Source: Hirudinaria manillensis (lineage: Eukaryota > Annelida > Clitellata > Hirudinida > Hirudinidae). From it: DNA of 64,000 nucleotides. The position numbers and the translations under genes are program-made. Location: contig CM067538.1 of assembly GCA_034509925.1 (NCBI GenBank), positions 6,054,778 through 6,118,777 of the forward strand, written 5' to 3'. This document shows positions 1 to 10,528 of this stretch, piece after piece (within the stretch, counting starts at the first letter, position 1; every line of letters begins with the position of its first letter). The notes beneath the pieces were generated by a model, which was given only the letters and a program-made list of their open reading frames with translations, was not told the origin of the DNA and searched no databases.

Positions 1-440
1 TGGCATGTTCTACTTCGCAGTTTTAATTCCTAAATTCCAACAACTATATCGATAATTTCCTAAAAATAGATTTCGTCATAAAACGTTGAACAAGTGTATC
101 AGTTTATGTGCAGAACAGACGAATATTTCGAAATATCCCGACGGACTGTCCCACATGTTAAGCATGTAGTGAAACCTACACACCCATGAAAAAACACTCA
201 TGAACGTCTTTTCCTTAAAGGAATTCTTTTAAGCGCACAAACATCCCACGAACATATTAATAAACTAATTAATAATTTAATTAATTAATAAAAAGTATGT
301 CCCACATGTACGAGTTGATGTAAAGCATTTTATCTATCTTTTTGCTCGGCCATTTTCTGTTTGCCCTCAAATGAATTCAAAGTTATACAAAATAATCTAG
401 ATGAAAGATAAATATATTGATAGCAATATATTGATCCTCA

Positions 441-660
441 TCATTTTTTATCTTGGTAAACTTTAAATTCATCATCGTCATCATCTTGTATTATTATCAA
501 AATATGTACGTTTTCGTAAACATCATCTCTGTTTCCGTTTACAGCTTTCCAATAACCGATACGTTTAAATCCTGATCCCGACTTGGACGTAAAGAGGTTG
601 CTTTGGACCCCAACATATTCATAGTCCTTCGACCTCCCCTTTGGCCAAAGGTCAGTAATG
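441..660 (-). CDS. orphan 3'-terminal coding exon, unknown protein
   Basis: Read on the minus strand, a frame of 72 codons stays open from an AG acceptor (TTGTCAG just above 660) to a TGA at 441-443. The peptide contains GRSKDYEYVGVQSNLF, SGSGFKRIGYWKAVNG and ends in an acidic run DDDDDEFKVYQDKK. It has no methionine, so it could only be a last exon. No upstream exon is recognisable: the adjacent DNA (from about 730) is diverged cathepsin-cluster flank, so the rest of the gene may have been displaced by duplications. I do not recognise the family. It may be a chance open frame, but the composition looks protein-like. Confidence 0.33.
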
Positions 661-1283
661 CTGACAATTAAAAGATTTTGTAAAACTCAGCGATAAAAGT
701 TATACATATAATTACGCTGACATTACAATATCAGTGAACCACAGTTGATGGAGCGAAAGCAAAGCTTCACATGACTCTTCGAATATTTATCAATAATATT
801 AAGATTATATAATACCAATATGTGAACATTAATTAATTGTTGCTTAATTCATCAGACATAATTGAATACTTATTCACATCATCAGCACTCGAGAACTAAG
901 TTAGCCCATAACTCTAAATTTAATTTCAACACTTCTTACAAAGATTTTTTAAAATGGTAAATATCGGTTTTCGAAATTCTAAATTAATGTGCTAAAATAT
1001 TCCAATAAAATTTCCAGAATAATCAGAAATACTCCGACTTAATACTCAATGAATTAAATTTTCTTCATAATCGAATTTTTAGTTCGTGAATTATTACAAA
1101 GTTATATATTACAAAGAATGTCCCCATGGTATCTCATATGCTGTAATTTGTTACTAAAATCGCTTTCGTTTTAGGCATTTTTTAGCTAAAAAAAAATTAG
1201 AAAAAACTACGACTGAAGGCTAATATGAAGTGAAAACGAATCCAAGAACTGAATAAGAATGGAGTTTATTCAGAACAATATCC

Positions 1284-1440
1284 TTAAACAATTGGATCAG
1301 ACCAGTAACACTCATTTTTACGGAAAAATCGATACTTTACGAAGGAGGAGTCTTTGAGGAGGACTTCATAAAGCCAGATGTGAGTTTAATTTATGCAAAT
1401 CAAGCTATTGATTTTCTAGAGGCATGCTATATATAAGCCT
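1284..1440. pseudogene. scrambled cathepsin Z-like fragment (exon 6 end joined to inverted exon 4)
   Basis: Positions 1284-1316 match the minus-strand end of the cathepsin last exon (stop TTA at 1284-1286). They are joined at about 1317-1322 to a plus-strand exon 4 (to 1379, then GTGAGT) and the intron after it (to about 1440). The sequence from about 730 to 1283 is a diverged form of the 3' flank found at 4395-4950. Two parts of the same gene in opposite orientations, abutting, show an inversion/deletion in an old copy. It cannot encode a protein. Confidence 0.8.
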
Positions 1441-1462
1441 ATGCTAAGTGTTTCACTTTTTG

Positions 1463-1798
1463 CCTCTGAGGATCCCTGACGGAGAGCTCCAACATCTATA
1501 CCATGGCAAAGGCCATTTGGCGCTCGGGCATAGACCGAGGGACAACCAGGAAAGCCTGGAAAGACAGGTGATGTTTCGGAAAGACAAGGTCGCTTTTGGG
1601 GTAGCGACCCACTCGATAAAACGACCGCTTCCTTTCCGACCAACGATATATTCCCTCATGGTCCCAGTCGAAAGGAGAAAATGACGGATCATCAACGGAC
1701 TTCCGAATATGGCTAGCGCTCCGGACAATGATGTGCCGGATAGAAGGTGCGAGTGTGGAAGGACAAATGGTTGGAAGATATACAATGCCTAATTGTCT
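1463..1798. other. GC-richer island of unknown origin between cathepsin fragments
   Basis: This segment is clearly more GC-rich than its surroundings and has open frames on both strands, none recognisable. Its left edge breaks a cathepsin intron copy and its right edge ends exactly at GTGAGTAATTTCAAT, the donor of the cathepsin 5'-UTR intron. It has therefore replaced the usual promoter and leader exon. It could be a captured exon, a retroelement remnant or foreign DNA. Confidence 0.5.
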
Positions 1799-2040
1799 AG
1801 TGAGTAATTTCAATAAATAAGCTGATATTCCTTTATTTCGTTATTAATATTTGTAGTTACTACTATTTAGTACCTTTATGAATATACATATATGTATGCA
1901 AAACATAAGCAATAATAGAATTGAAACATAGACCTCGGTCTATTTAACTATTTAAATTATTGTTATGTTATGTTAACTTCAATAAAATATCGTTCGATCA
2001 CTTGAATGATTTGTGAAGAGGGCGAAGAATTAAAATGGAA

Positions 2041-2600
2041 ATAACAATTTATTCGTGATGATATAAACGTACCAACTAATAATAATTTTTTAGAGCTTAA
2101 AATCAATTATCTTCTATCGGAGCATTTTAAAATAAGCACGTTATTGCTTTGAACCAATTGAATTAACGGCTGAAAACCATATCCTCATGATATCTTCAAG
2201 AAATCTCCAAAAAAGGAAAATTTTATTTTTTAAAATGTTCAAAAATTATTTAGGAAATAGAAAGAACATTGATATCCTATACTGGGATGAAATTGGTTGA
2301 GCTATATCCAATCGAACGCGCACTGCTTTTATTTTTAGAACCATGATAACTTTAAATTGTCACCACGAAGGCAATTATGAAACCTAAAGACATTATACAA
2401 ATTGGTCACACGGTGGTAACTTATAAATGGAAGTCAAGAACTTTGTTAAGGTTTTACTTTCGAGTCAAGTGAGTAATTTTAATGAAGAACCTGATATTTG
2501 TGCTCTCCATTACATTGCTATTAGTAATTTTAAGGACAACCTTAAAAGTTGATTCATTATTCATGCAGACAAAATGATCAAATTGTTGAAAATGGTTATT
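2041..2600 (+). repeat. plus-oriented cathepsin promoter/leader copy without a gene
   Basis: A diverged copy of the cathepsin upstream region. It includes TTATAAATGG (about 2420), the GTGAGT donor of the 5'-UTR intron, the acceptor ATGCAG and the first codons ATGATCAAATTGTTG (2575 on), after which it breaks into 3'-flank DNA. It is one of several such truncated plus-strand leaders (also near 4046, 9633 and 17258). Confidence 0.75.
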
Positions 2601-2805
2601 TTAATTCGAGAATTATAAAAAAATGTTATGGGTGATTTCTAATAATGCTCGATGTAATTGGTTACTAAAATCGCTTTCAATTTATGCACTATTTAAATAA
2701 AACTATAAAAAAAAAACAAATTACTAGATGCTGATTATAATTCTTAGGAGTAGAAAAATAATCCAAGAATTTAAATCAGAATGAAGTATTTTTAGAACAA
2801 TATCC

Positions 2806-2916
2806 TTAAACAATTGGATCAGCCCATGAACACTCATCTTCAATTCCAAGGTTGAAATTGCCTCCAGTTCCGTTCTTGTACTTGCTGGTCACAATGCGGA
2901 ACCATCCATCCTCACC
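2806..2916 (-). pseudogene. cathepsin Z-like copy A, solitary last exon
   Basis: This is an intact 111-bp exon 6, encoding [16 protein letters not shown]...CSWADPIV and a stop. About 20 bp later the sequence jumps into the 5' leader of a minus-strand copy (from about 2933). Exons 1-5 are missing, consistent with unequal exchange or deletion between copies. It has no usable start. Confidence 0.85.
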
Positions 2917-2932
2917 CTGTTAAATAAATGTT

Positions 2933-4065
2933 AAACGAAATAAAGGAATATCAACTTATTCATTGAAATTACTCACTTGACACGAAAGTAAAACCGTAAC
3001 AAAGTTCTTGTCTTCCATTTATAAGTAACCATCATGTGACCAATTTGCATAATGTCTTTAAGTTTCATTTGCCTTCGTAGTGACATTTTAAAGTTTTCTT
3101 GTTTCAAAAAAAGGTAATCCACGTTGGAATGAACAAAACTTAAAGACCAACTTTACCCAATATCAGCATCATCGTTTTTCTATAAATTTTCGAATATTTT
3201 TAAAAATAAAAATTACGTTTTTTGGAAATTTTACGAAATAGGTATCAGATGTTAATTCAATTGGTTCAAAGTAATACCCTGCTTAATTGAATGTATGAGA
3301 ACATTTTAATTTTATCACCTGATCTATGTTGTTACGCCTCATTTGTAGTATAACATTCAAAATGTAATGTTAGTTATATTTTTCATACGACAAACTTATT
3401 GAAGACTTGAATTTATTAAAATAGTTTACAAATTTAATATACTTTATTTGAAGAGATTAAATTGAATCGATTAAGTACACTATTCTAGCTAGCTTTATTC
3501 GCTATGTTAGGATTATATTCAATCACAATAACATTGTAACAGAGTTATTATAATGTTATCTTATTATTCTACATCGAAATGATTACAATTAAACAAATGA
3601 TAATTACTACATGATGCTCGCTTAATATTAGATTGTAATCATCCAATAGAAAATAATTGTTTGATTTTAAGCTCTAGCAAATTATGATTAATTTTATATT
3701 TATCCCATTATGAATAAATTGTTATTTCAATTTTCATTATTTGCCTTCTTCACAAAAGATTCAAGTCAAAGATTTGAGACGAGCACTCATTGTTTTTTTA
3801 GAATCGTGATTAATTTAAATTGTCACTACGAAGGCAATTATAATACTTAAAGACATTATGCAAATTGGCCACGTGGTGGTTACTTATAAATGGAAGTCAA
3901 GAACTTTGTTACGGTTTTACTTTCGAGTCAAGTGAGTAATTTTAATTACTGAAGAGGCTGATATTTGTGCTCTCCATTATCTTGCTATTAGTAATTTTAA
4001 GTACAACCTTAAAAGTTGATTCATTATTCATGCAGACAAAATGATCAAATTGTTGAACATAGGTT
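2933..4065. repeat. inverted pair of cathepsin promoter/leader sequences
   Basis: The minus-oriented leader (2933 to about 3480) is followed by a plus-oriented leader (about 3500-4065) carrying CACGTGG, TTATAAATGG, a GTGAGT donor and the first codons from 4046. The same back-to-back pair follows copies B and C. The plus leader ends in a truncated exon 1 that runs into DNA matching the 3' flank of the next minus copy, so the pair is part of the tandem unit. Confidence 0.8.
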
Positions 4066-4952
4066 TTCCAAACATCGTTTCGCTGCAGGTAAAATTGCGC
4101 ATAAAAATCATAAAAAGACCGCACATTCGAGGTGAACTACATAAGGCCAAACCTGGTCTATTTGGGACAAATTAATTGCATTTGCTAAGTAATAGAACTT
4201 AATATGAGCAATAATTAATATTAGTTAGATGTTAAATTAAATAACAACTCTCTCAAAATGAGTCCTTTAACAAATATCCTTAACCTTCCTACTTCCAAAA
4301 ATAAATCAGAAAAACCTTTCTAAGTGTCGGAAAAGATGCAGAATGGCAAGCTATTCCATTTATATTTCATTTCCCCAAGTTAATAATTCTTATTTCAGTG
4401 GACCGCAGTTGTTAATAGAGTGATGACAAAGCCGCATGTGACTTCGTATGTTTATTAATAATACTAATTTTATTAATATCATCTTAATTAATAGCCACAT
4501 AATTAATCAGACAAAATTGATTGATTCTAATTTCTAAAATATTGTTATGATTTTTGTTAGTTATCCACATCATCAGCTAAATAACCCCACAATTTTGTGA
4601 TTAATTTTAACAATTTTCCAATGAACTTTAAAAGTATTAATTTTTTGTTTCGGAAATTCTAAATTAATGCATTAAAATATTATAACAATAATTTCCAGAA
4701 TAATATTAATAATCAAAATATGAAATTGTCTTCAAAATCGAATTTTTAAATCGAGAGTTATAAAAAAATTATGGGTGTTTTCTAATAATGTTCGATGTAA
4801 TTGGTTACTAAAATCGCTTTCAATTTATGCACTATTTATATAAAACTATAAAAAAAAACAACAAATTACTAGATGCTGATTATATTTCTTGAGAGTAGTA
4901 AAAAAGAATCCAAGAATTTAAATCAGAAGGAAGTATTTTTAGAACAATATCC

Positions 4953-7900
4953 TTAAACAATTGGATCAGCCCATGAACACCTTTCTTCAATTCCAAGGTT
5001 GAAATTGCCTCCAGTTCCGTTCTTGTATTTGCTGGTCACAATGCGGAACCATCCATCCTCACCCTGTTTAAAAAAGTTAACTTATATATTATGCATATTA
5101 ATAGAGAAATCATTGTAAATTTTCTTGCACTAATGAGAAATTAATTAAATTATTTAAAAATTCCTTGAAGGAGGCTGATAATATTAATATTAATAATGGT
5201 TGGATGGAAATCCTCCAATTTACCCATGGGGTTCCCCAGGAATTTCTTCCGATCCAGTACTCGACTCCATTTTCATCAACTCCCCATCCAACCACGGAAA
5301 TGGCATGGTAGAACTATGCAATTGAAAATAAATATTAAAACAATACAGAGGAAATTAATATTAAAAGAAATGAAATGTTTATCAACAATCAAGTAATTAT
5401 GGCAAAAATTGTTTACTTATCACAAGCTTATGCATGCCTCTAGAATAACAATAGTGTTGGATCCCTAGATCCAATAAATTGAAGAATAATTAAAATTATA
5501 TTGCCGATTAATTAATTTAATAATTAATTAAATTTAGTGGCAATATAATTTGAGAATTAATTGGTGCTATTCAGACTCTTTGGTTATGTACCTTGACAAA
5601 TGGATTTATCTCGGAAAGAGAGCGGGAGAATTAGAGAAACAGCAGATTTCAAGACTTAGACATTCGAGCATTTTACATCTTCCAAGCCATCTGACAACTT
5701 TCAATAAACCTGACCTTCTATAATTAGTTTGAGGACCCCGGGTTATTACATTGGTGTCAGGAGTGGGATTTAGAGTTAAAGGGTGTCCAAAAGTAACTAA
5801 GGTAGAAGCTTGTTTAATTGAAAAGTGAAGGATGCCGAAGTACTTGGATGAATTGTACGTGCCTCGATTGAGACAAGAATTGAGAGATCGTGGCCTGGAT
5901 TGGAAAGGCACGAAAGCTGAGATACGAGAGCGACTTGGGACATGGCTGACAGAGAATGGCCATGATCCAGAGGAATACGAATTCGAGAATCCATCCCATA
6001 AAAAAATGGATGAATTTCTTGATTTTATGAAAAAGTCCGTAGATGAGTTGAGGAGGAGTATTAGGGGCGATTTGAAAAACACAGCGATTCCATGTCAGGA
6101 TGTCTCGCTGGTTTCGGGTGAAAACTCTACCGAGAAGAGTCCTGTTGGTTCTTTTGAATTCGAGTCCGAATATAGTAAGTGGCGGAGAAAGTTTGCAGAG
6201 AACTCTAGGAGGACTATTAGGGGCGATTTGGAAAACACAGCGATTCCGCGTCAGGATGCCTCTTTGGTTTCTGGTGGAAACTCTACTGAGAAGAGTTCTG
6301 ATGTTCCAAGTACCGTTTCTGGCAGCATTGGGATGGAGTCATTAGAAGGCACATCCGACCACAGTGCGTGCGTGTCTCCAGAAACTCTGTGCTTGATGGC
6401 AGACTTAGAGAACTCGACGTTGGAGCCCATAGAGTTACCAGATCAGGTCAAGTCGTCAGCAGGGCCCAGAGAGCTCACGGAGGTTTTAGTGGAGCAAGTG
6501 GAACTTTCGGAGGAGCCTGTGGGATTGCCGGTGGATCATATGGAGTTGTTGGTGCAGCCCGAGGAGTTACTGATGAGTCACGTGGAGTTGCCGGTGGAGC
6601 GCACGGATTTGATGGTGGAACAAGTAGAGTCTACAGAACAGCCCATGGATTTACCAGCGGATGTTTCGACTCCATTGGAAATAACAGAAGGAAGTGCTCG
6701 GGATTTCGGGAGAGTGCCTAGCAAGGAAAATGGAGCAGGTGATCCTGAGGAGAGTCTGGGATCTGGCGACATCGTGGAGCAGGAGAGTGTGCATAGAAAT
6801 GGCGATGTTCCGCGGCTGAAACTTGCGGGACGCAGAAGTAAAAGGGGGGAAACAGAAATCCCAGAAGATGGCAAAGCAAATGGATCTGGGATTTGCAGCC
6901 ATGAGATTGTTGGAAGATCGGATCCTATTCCTAGAGTAAAAATGAAAATGGGAATAGATGTCTGTTCGGGACGAACAGATTTAAGGAGGGGGCAGTGTTG
7001 GATCCCTAGATCCAATAAATTGAAGAATAATTAAAATTATATTGCCGATTAATTAATTTAATAATTAATTAAATTTAGTGGCAATATAATTTGAGAATTA
7101 ATTGGTGCTATTCAGACTCTTTGGTTATGTACCTTGACAAATGGATTTATCTCGGAAAGAGAGCGGGAGAATTAGAGAAACAGCAGATTTCAAGACTTAG
7201 ACATTCGAGCATTTTACATCTTCCAAGCCATCTGACAACTTTCAATAAACCTGACCTTCTATAATTAGTTTGAGGACCCCGGGTTATTACAATAGTTTGA
7301 TTTGCATAATTTAAACTCACATCTGGCTTAATGTAGTCCTCCTCAAAGACTCCTCCTTCGTAAAGTATCAATTTTACCGTGACTCTCACTGCACAACTGA
7401 AGAAAAATTCAATGAATGAATGATATGCTAATTAATCAATTACCTCTATAACTTTAATGTTAATAATATTTATGTATTGGTTTTAGCATGTGAAACTCAT
7501 TAAGAACAAGTATTGGACTCTAAGGTTTCCACGAAAATTTGGTTTTGATTATTTACATTAATTATATTCGACTAGGATGAATTTGCCACTCAGGACTCAC
7601 GCGATTGGCCCTCTGGTGAGGATTTCCTTCATCATATTGTCTCTTCCTGAAACCTGTCCGTGCTCACTGACCTTCCACCTTTTATAGTTCTCGACAGCCC
7701 AACACGTGCCATTATAATCGCAATCTCCGCATTGATTGAATGGAGTGCATTCTAAGATTGAAAATAACTCATCTGAATTAGTCATCTTGGACATTATAAC
7801 CAAGTGAAACAACAAAAAAAATCAACACAAATGGTAAGTGCAAAAATTTGACTCACCCTGATCTACACCTTGGTAGTTGTTACAAGATTCGTCTGGAATG

Positions 7901-8469
7901 CCGTCCCGTTGGGCATATTCAAATACTGAACGGGGATCACCACCACAGCATAAACCAGCTTTACCGCAAGCGAGCACATTTTGGGGGGACAGGTAAACCA
8001 GTGGCCATACACCATTTCTTTTTATGTTGATACGGTCAGCCAGGGAACTTGTGGCAGCCATAGCCCAGCAAGATCCACAATCTGATTTTGAGGTTAATAA
8101 TGTCTTACTCATCATTTAGGATTATTATGATGACATGAAAATCGAAATAATGAATTGAAAAGACTTACATTGAGGTATGTGCTGGTTTCTAATAGGAGTC
8201 ATGCAATTGGTTTTAGTAGCGTTTCTCCAATCCCAGCTCTTTGGTATTTCGATATTTTTCAACTCCCAAATTCTCGGTTGGAGCCTACAATTTGTGTAAC
8301 GTTTGTTATGCTTTACTATTTCATTTTTGCCTGGCAGTTTAATAAAAGGTGATTCAAAAAACGTTGGCACATACTTGACGTGTTTTCTCTCTTGTAAGTT
8401 AGGTTTATAACATCCTTGAGCTGACAAAGCTAACACAAGAACGTTCAGCACAGCCAACAGTTTGATCAT
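4953..8469 (-). CDS. cathepsin Z (X)-like cysteine protease, copy B
   Basis: Predicted lysosomal papain-family carboxypeptidase. Exons: 8375-8469, 8169-8284, 7857-8081, 7601-7751, 7321-7396, 5224-5313 and 4953-5063; 864 bp, 287 aa, GT-AG introns, phases consistent. It has a signal peptide [19 protein letters not shown], a short propeptide, the cathepsin X signature NQHIPQ, the catalytic Cys in QYCGSCWA, the His in [11 protein letters not shown], the Asn in GRNSWG, and the ending CSWADPIV. Length is close to human CTSZ (303 aa). The first intron (8285-8374) happens to be open in this copy. I splice it because copies C and D have a stop there and the shorter propeptide fits the family. An LTR element sits in the intron between exons 7321-7396 and 5224-5313. 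Confidence 0.9.
5455..5750 (+). repeat. 5' LTR of the SAP element
   Basis: 296 bp, TG...CA ends, direct repeat of 6996-7291. It contains TTCAATAAACC near the 3' end, a candidate poly(A) signal (AATAAA, about 5703-5708). Confidence 0.92.
5752..5769 (+). other. primer-binding site, tRNA-Leu type
   Basis: One base after the 5' LTR lies TGGTGTCAGGAGTGGGAT. As I recall eukaryotic tRNA-Leu sequences, its complement ATCCCACTCCTGACACCA matches a tRNA-Leu 3' end with CCA. The same sequence is kept in the truncated relative at 19842-19859. Confidence 0.75.
5832..7034 (+). CDS. SAP-domain protein of an LTR element (gag-position ORF)
   Basis: 400 aa from ATG at 5832. The N-terminal 3-37 region ([19 protein letters not shown], then KAEIRERL) is a SAP motif, a helix-extended-loop-helix that usually binds DNA or chromatin. 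A segment around residues 76-103 ([20 protein letters not shown]) is repeated at about 129-157. Residues about 200-290 are acidic with Glu/Leu/Val/Pro repeats (VELPVE-like). The C-terminus is basic and the last 12 codons lie inside the 3' LTR. It sits where gag would be but has no visible zinc knuckle or capsid motif. A related 5' portion occurs at 19370-19775. I infer a structural or targeting role for the element. Confidence 0.8.
   Translation: MPKYLDELYVPRLRQELRDRGLDWKGTKAEIRERLGTWLTENGHDPEEYEFENPSHKKMDEFLDFMKKSVDELRRSIRGDLKNTAIPCQDVSLVSGENSTEKSPVGSFEFESEYSKWRRKFAENSRRTIRGDLENTAIPRQDASLVSGGNSTEKSSDVPSTVSGSIGMESLEGTSDHSACVSPETLCLMADLENSTLEPIELPDQVKSSAGPRELTEVLVEQVELSEEPVGLPVDHMELLVQPEELLMSHVELPVERTDLMVEQVESTEQPMDLPADVSTPLEITEGSARDFGRVPSKENGAGDPEESLGSGDIVEQESVHRNGDVPRLKLAGRRSKRGETEIPEDGKANGSGICSHEIVGRSDPIPRVKMKMGIDVCSGRTDLRRGQCWIPRSNKLKNN
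6982..6995 (+). other. polypurine tract
   Basis: TAAGGAGGGGGCAG lies immediately upstream of the 3' LTR, in the expected place for plus-strand priming. Confidence 0.65.
6996..7291 (+). repeat. 3' LTR of the SAP element
   Basis: Appears identical over 296 bp to 5455-5750. The SAP ORF terminates at 7034, inside it. It is followed by the ATAG target duplication and then the cathepsin intron. Confidence 0.92.
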
Positions 8470-8520
8470 TTTGTCTGCATGAACAATGAATCAAGTTTGA
8501 AGGTAGAACTTATAACTATT

Positions 8521-9660
8521 ATTAACGAAATAAAGGAATATCAACTTATTCATTGAAATTACTCACTTGACACGAAAGTAAAACCGTAACAAAGTTCTTG
8601 TCTTCCATTTATAAGTAACCATCATGTGACCAATTTGCATAATGTCTTTAAGTTTCATTTGCCTTCGTAGTGACATTTTAAAGTTTTCATCTTTCAAAAA
8701 AAGGTAATCCACGTTGGAATGAACAAAACTTAAAGACCAACTTTACCCAATATCAGCATCATCGTTTTTCTATAAATTTTCGAACATTTTTAAAAATAAA
8801 AATTATGTTTTTTTTTTGGAAATTTTACGAAATAGGTATCAGGTGTTAATTCAATTGGTTCAAAGTAATACCCTGCTTAATTGAATGTATGAGAACATTT
8901 TAAGTGTATCATCTGATCTATGTGTTACGCCTCATTTGTAGTATAACTTTCAAAACGTAATGTTAGTTATATTTCTCATACAACAAACTTATTGAAGACT
9001 TGAATTTATTAAAATAGTTTACAAATTTAATATACTTTATTTGAAGAGATTAAATTGAATCGATTAAGTACACTATTCTAGCTAGCTTTATTCGCTATGT
9101 TAGGATTATATTCAATCACAATAACATTGTAACAGAGTTATTATTATGTTATCTTATTATTCTACATCGAAATGATTACATTTAAACAAATGATAATTAC
9201 TACATGATGCTCGCTTAATATTAGATTGTAATCATCCAATAGAAAATAATTGTTTGATTTTAAGCTCTAGCAAATTATGATTAATTTTATATTTATCCCA
9301 TTATGAATAAATTGTTATTTCAATTTTCATTATTTGCCTTCTTCACAAAAGATTCAAGTCAAAGATATGAGACGAGCACTCATTGTTTTTTTTAGAATCG
9401 TGATTAATTTAAATTGTCATTACGAAGGCAATTATAATACTTAAAGACATTATGCAAATTGGCCACGTGGTGGTTACTTATAAATGGAAGTCAAGAACTT
9501 TGTTACGGTTTTACTTTCGAGTCAAGTGAGTAATTTTAATTACTGAAGAAGCTGATATTTGTGCTCTCCATTATCTTGCTATTAGTAATTTTATTTACAA
9601 TCTTAAAAGTTGATTCATTATTCATGCAGACAAAATGATCAAATTGTTGAAAATGGGTTT
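8521..9660. repeat. inverted pair of cathepsin leaders behind copy B
   Basis: The minus leader of copy B (8521 to about 9060) is followed by a plus leader (about 9060-9660) with CACGTGG, TATAAATGG and first codons at 9633, then truncation. It is nearly the same as 2933-4065 and 12541-13462, showing that the whole unit was duplicated. Confidence 0.8.
8607..8613 (-). promoter_or_regulatory. TATA box of cathepsin copy B
   Basis: TATAAAT on the minus strand, conserved in all cathepsin leaders. An E-box-like CACATG lies just upstream (CACGTG in the plus leaders). A 5'-UTR intron (GTGAGT...ATGCAG) ends five bases before the ATG. Confidence 0.6.
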
Positions 9661-10528
9661 TCCAAACATCGTTTCGCTGTAGGTAAAATTGCGCAAAAAA
9701 ATCATAAAAAGATAGCACATTTGAGGTGAACTACATAAGGCCAAACCTGGTCTATTTGGGACAAATTAATTGCATTTGCTAAGTACTAGAACTTAATATG
9801 AGCAATAATTAATATTAGTTAGATGTTAAATTAAATAACAACTCTCTCAAAATGAGTCCTTTAACAAATATCCTTAACCTTTCTACTTCCAAAAATAAAT
9901 CAGAAAAACCTTTCTAAGTGTCGGAAAAGATGCAGATCTCAAGCTATTTCATTGATATTTCATTTCCCCAAGTGAATAATTCTTATTTCAGTGGACCGCA
10001 GTTGTTAATAGAGTGAAGACAAAGCCGCATATGACTTCGAATGTTTATTAATAATACTAATTTTATTAACATTATCTTAATTAATCGGGCATAATTGATT
10101 GATTCTAATTTCAAAAATGTTATTATGATTTTTGTTAGTTATTCACAGCATCAGCTAAATATCCTCACAATTTTGTAATTAATTTTAACAATTTTTTCAA
10201 TGAACTTTGAAAGTATTTTTTGTTTCTAAATTAATGCATAATAAAACAATACTTTCCAGAATAATATTAATATTCAAAATGTTAAATTGTCTTCAAATCG
10301 AATTTTTTATTTGAAAGTTATTACAAAAATATGGAGTGTTTTTTTTTAATTTTTGCTGTAATTGGCTACTAATATCACTTTCAATTTATGCACTATTTAA
10401 TGAAAAATATAATATAATAAAAAACCTATTACTATGTGCTAATTTTAATTAATTTACTCATTTTTTTAGGAATAGTAAAAACAACTCAGGAATTTAAATC
10501 AGAAGGAAGTATTTTTAGAACAATATCC
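9661..10528. other. 3' flank of copy C, no gene
   Basis: AT-rich DNA, repeated with small changes at 4066-4950 and 17290-18167 and in inverted form at 22100-22760. It is the downstream flank of each minus-strand cathepsin copy. No coding sequence is visible. Confidence 0.7.

Larger units (their letters stand above)
5455..7291 (+). mobile_element. non-autonomous LTR retrotransposon encoding a SAP-domain protein
   Basis: Two 296-bp LTRs (5455-5750, 6996-7291) look identical, start TGTTGG and end TTACA. The target duplication is ATAG (5451-5454, 7292-7295). The paralogous intron of copy E around 18663-18672 preserves the empty site. A primer-binding site follows the 5' LTR and a purine tract precedes the 3' LTR. 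Only one ORF (SAP domain) is present, with no protease, reverse transcriptase or integrase, so movement must rely on another element. Identical LTRs imply recent insertion. It lies antisense in an intron of cathepsin copy B. Confidence 0.92.

Noticed and set aside
3942..4124. 60-aa minus-strand ORF MRSFYDFYAQFYLQ..., repeated at 9536-9718 and 17160-17342
   Set aside because: It is antisense to the duplicated cathepsin leader; conservation comes from the DNA duplication, with no domain and no splice context.
8125..8469. Single-exon reading of the cathepsin N-terminus (114 aa)
   Set aside because: It includes intron 8285-8374 and runs into the next intron; the spliced model agrees across copies B, C and D.
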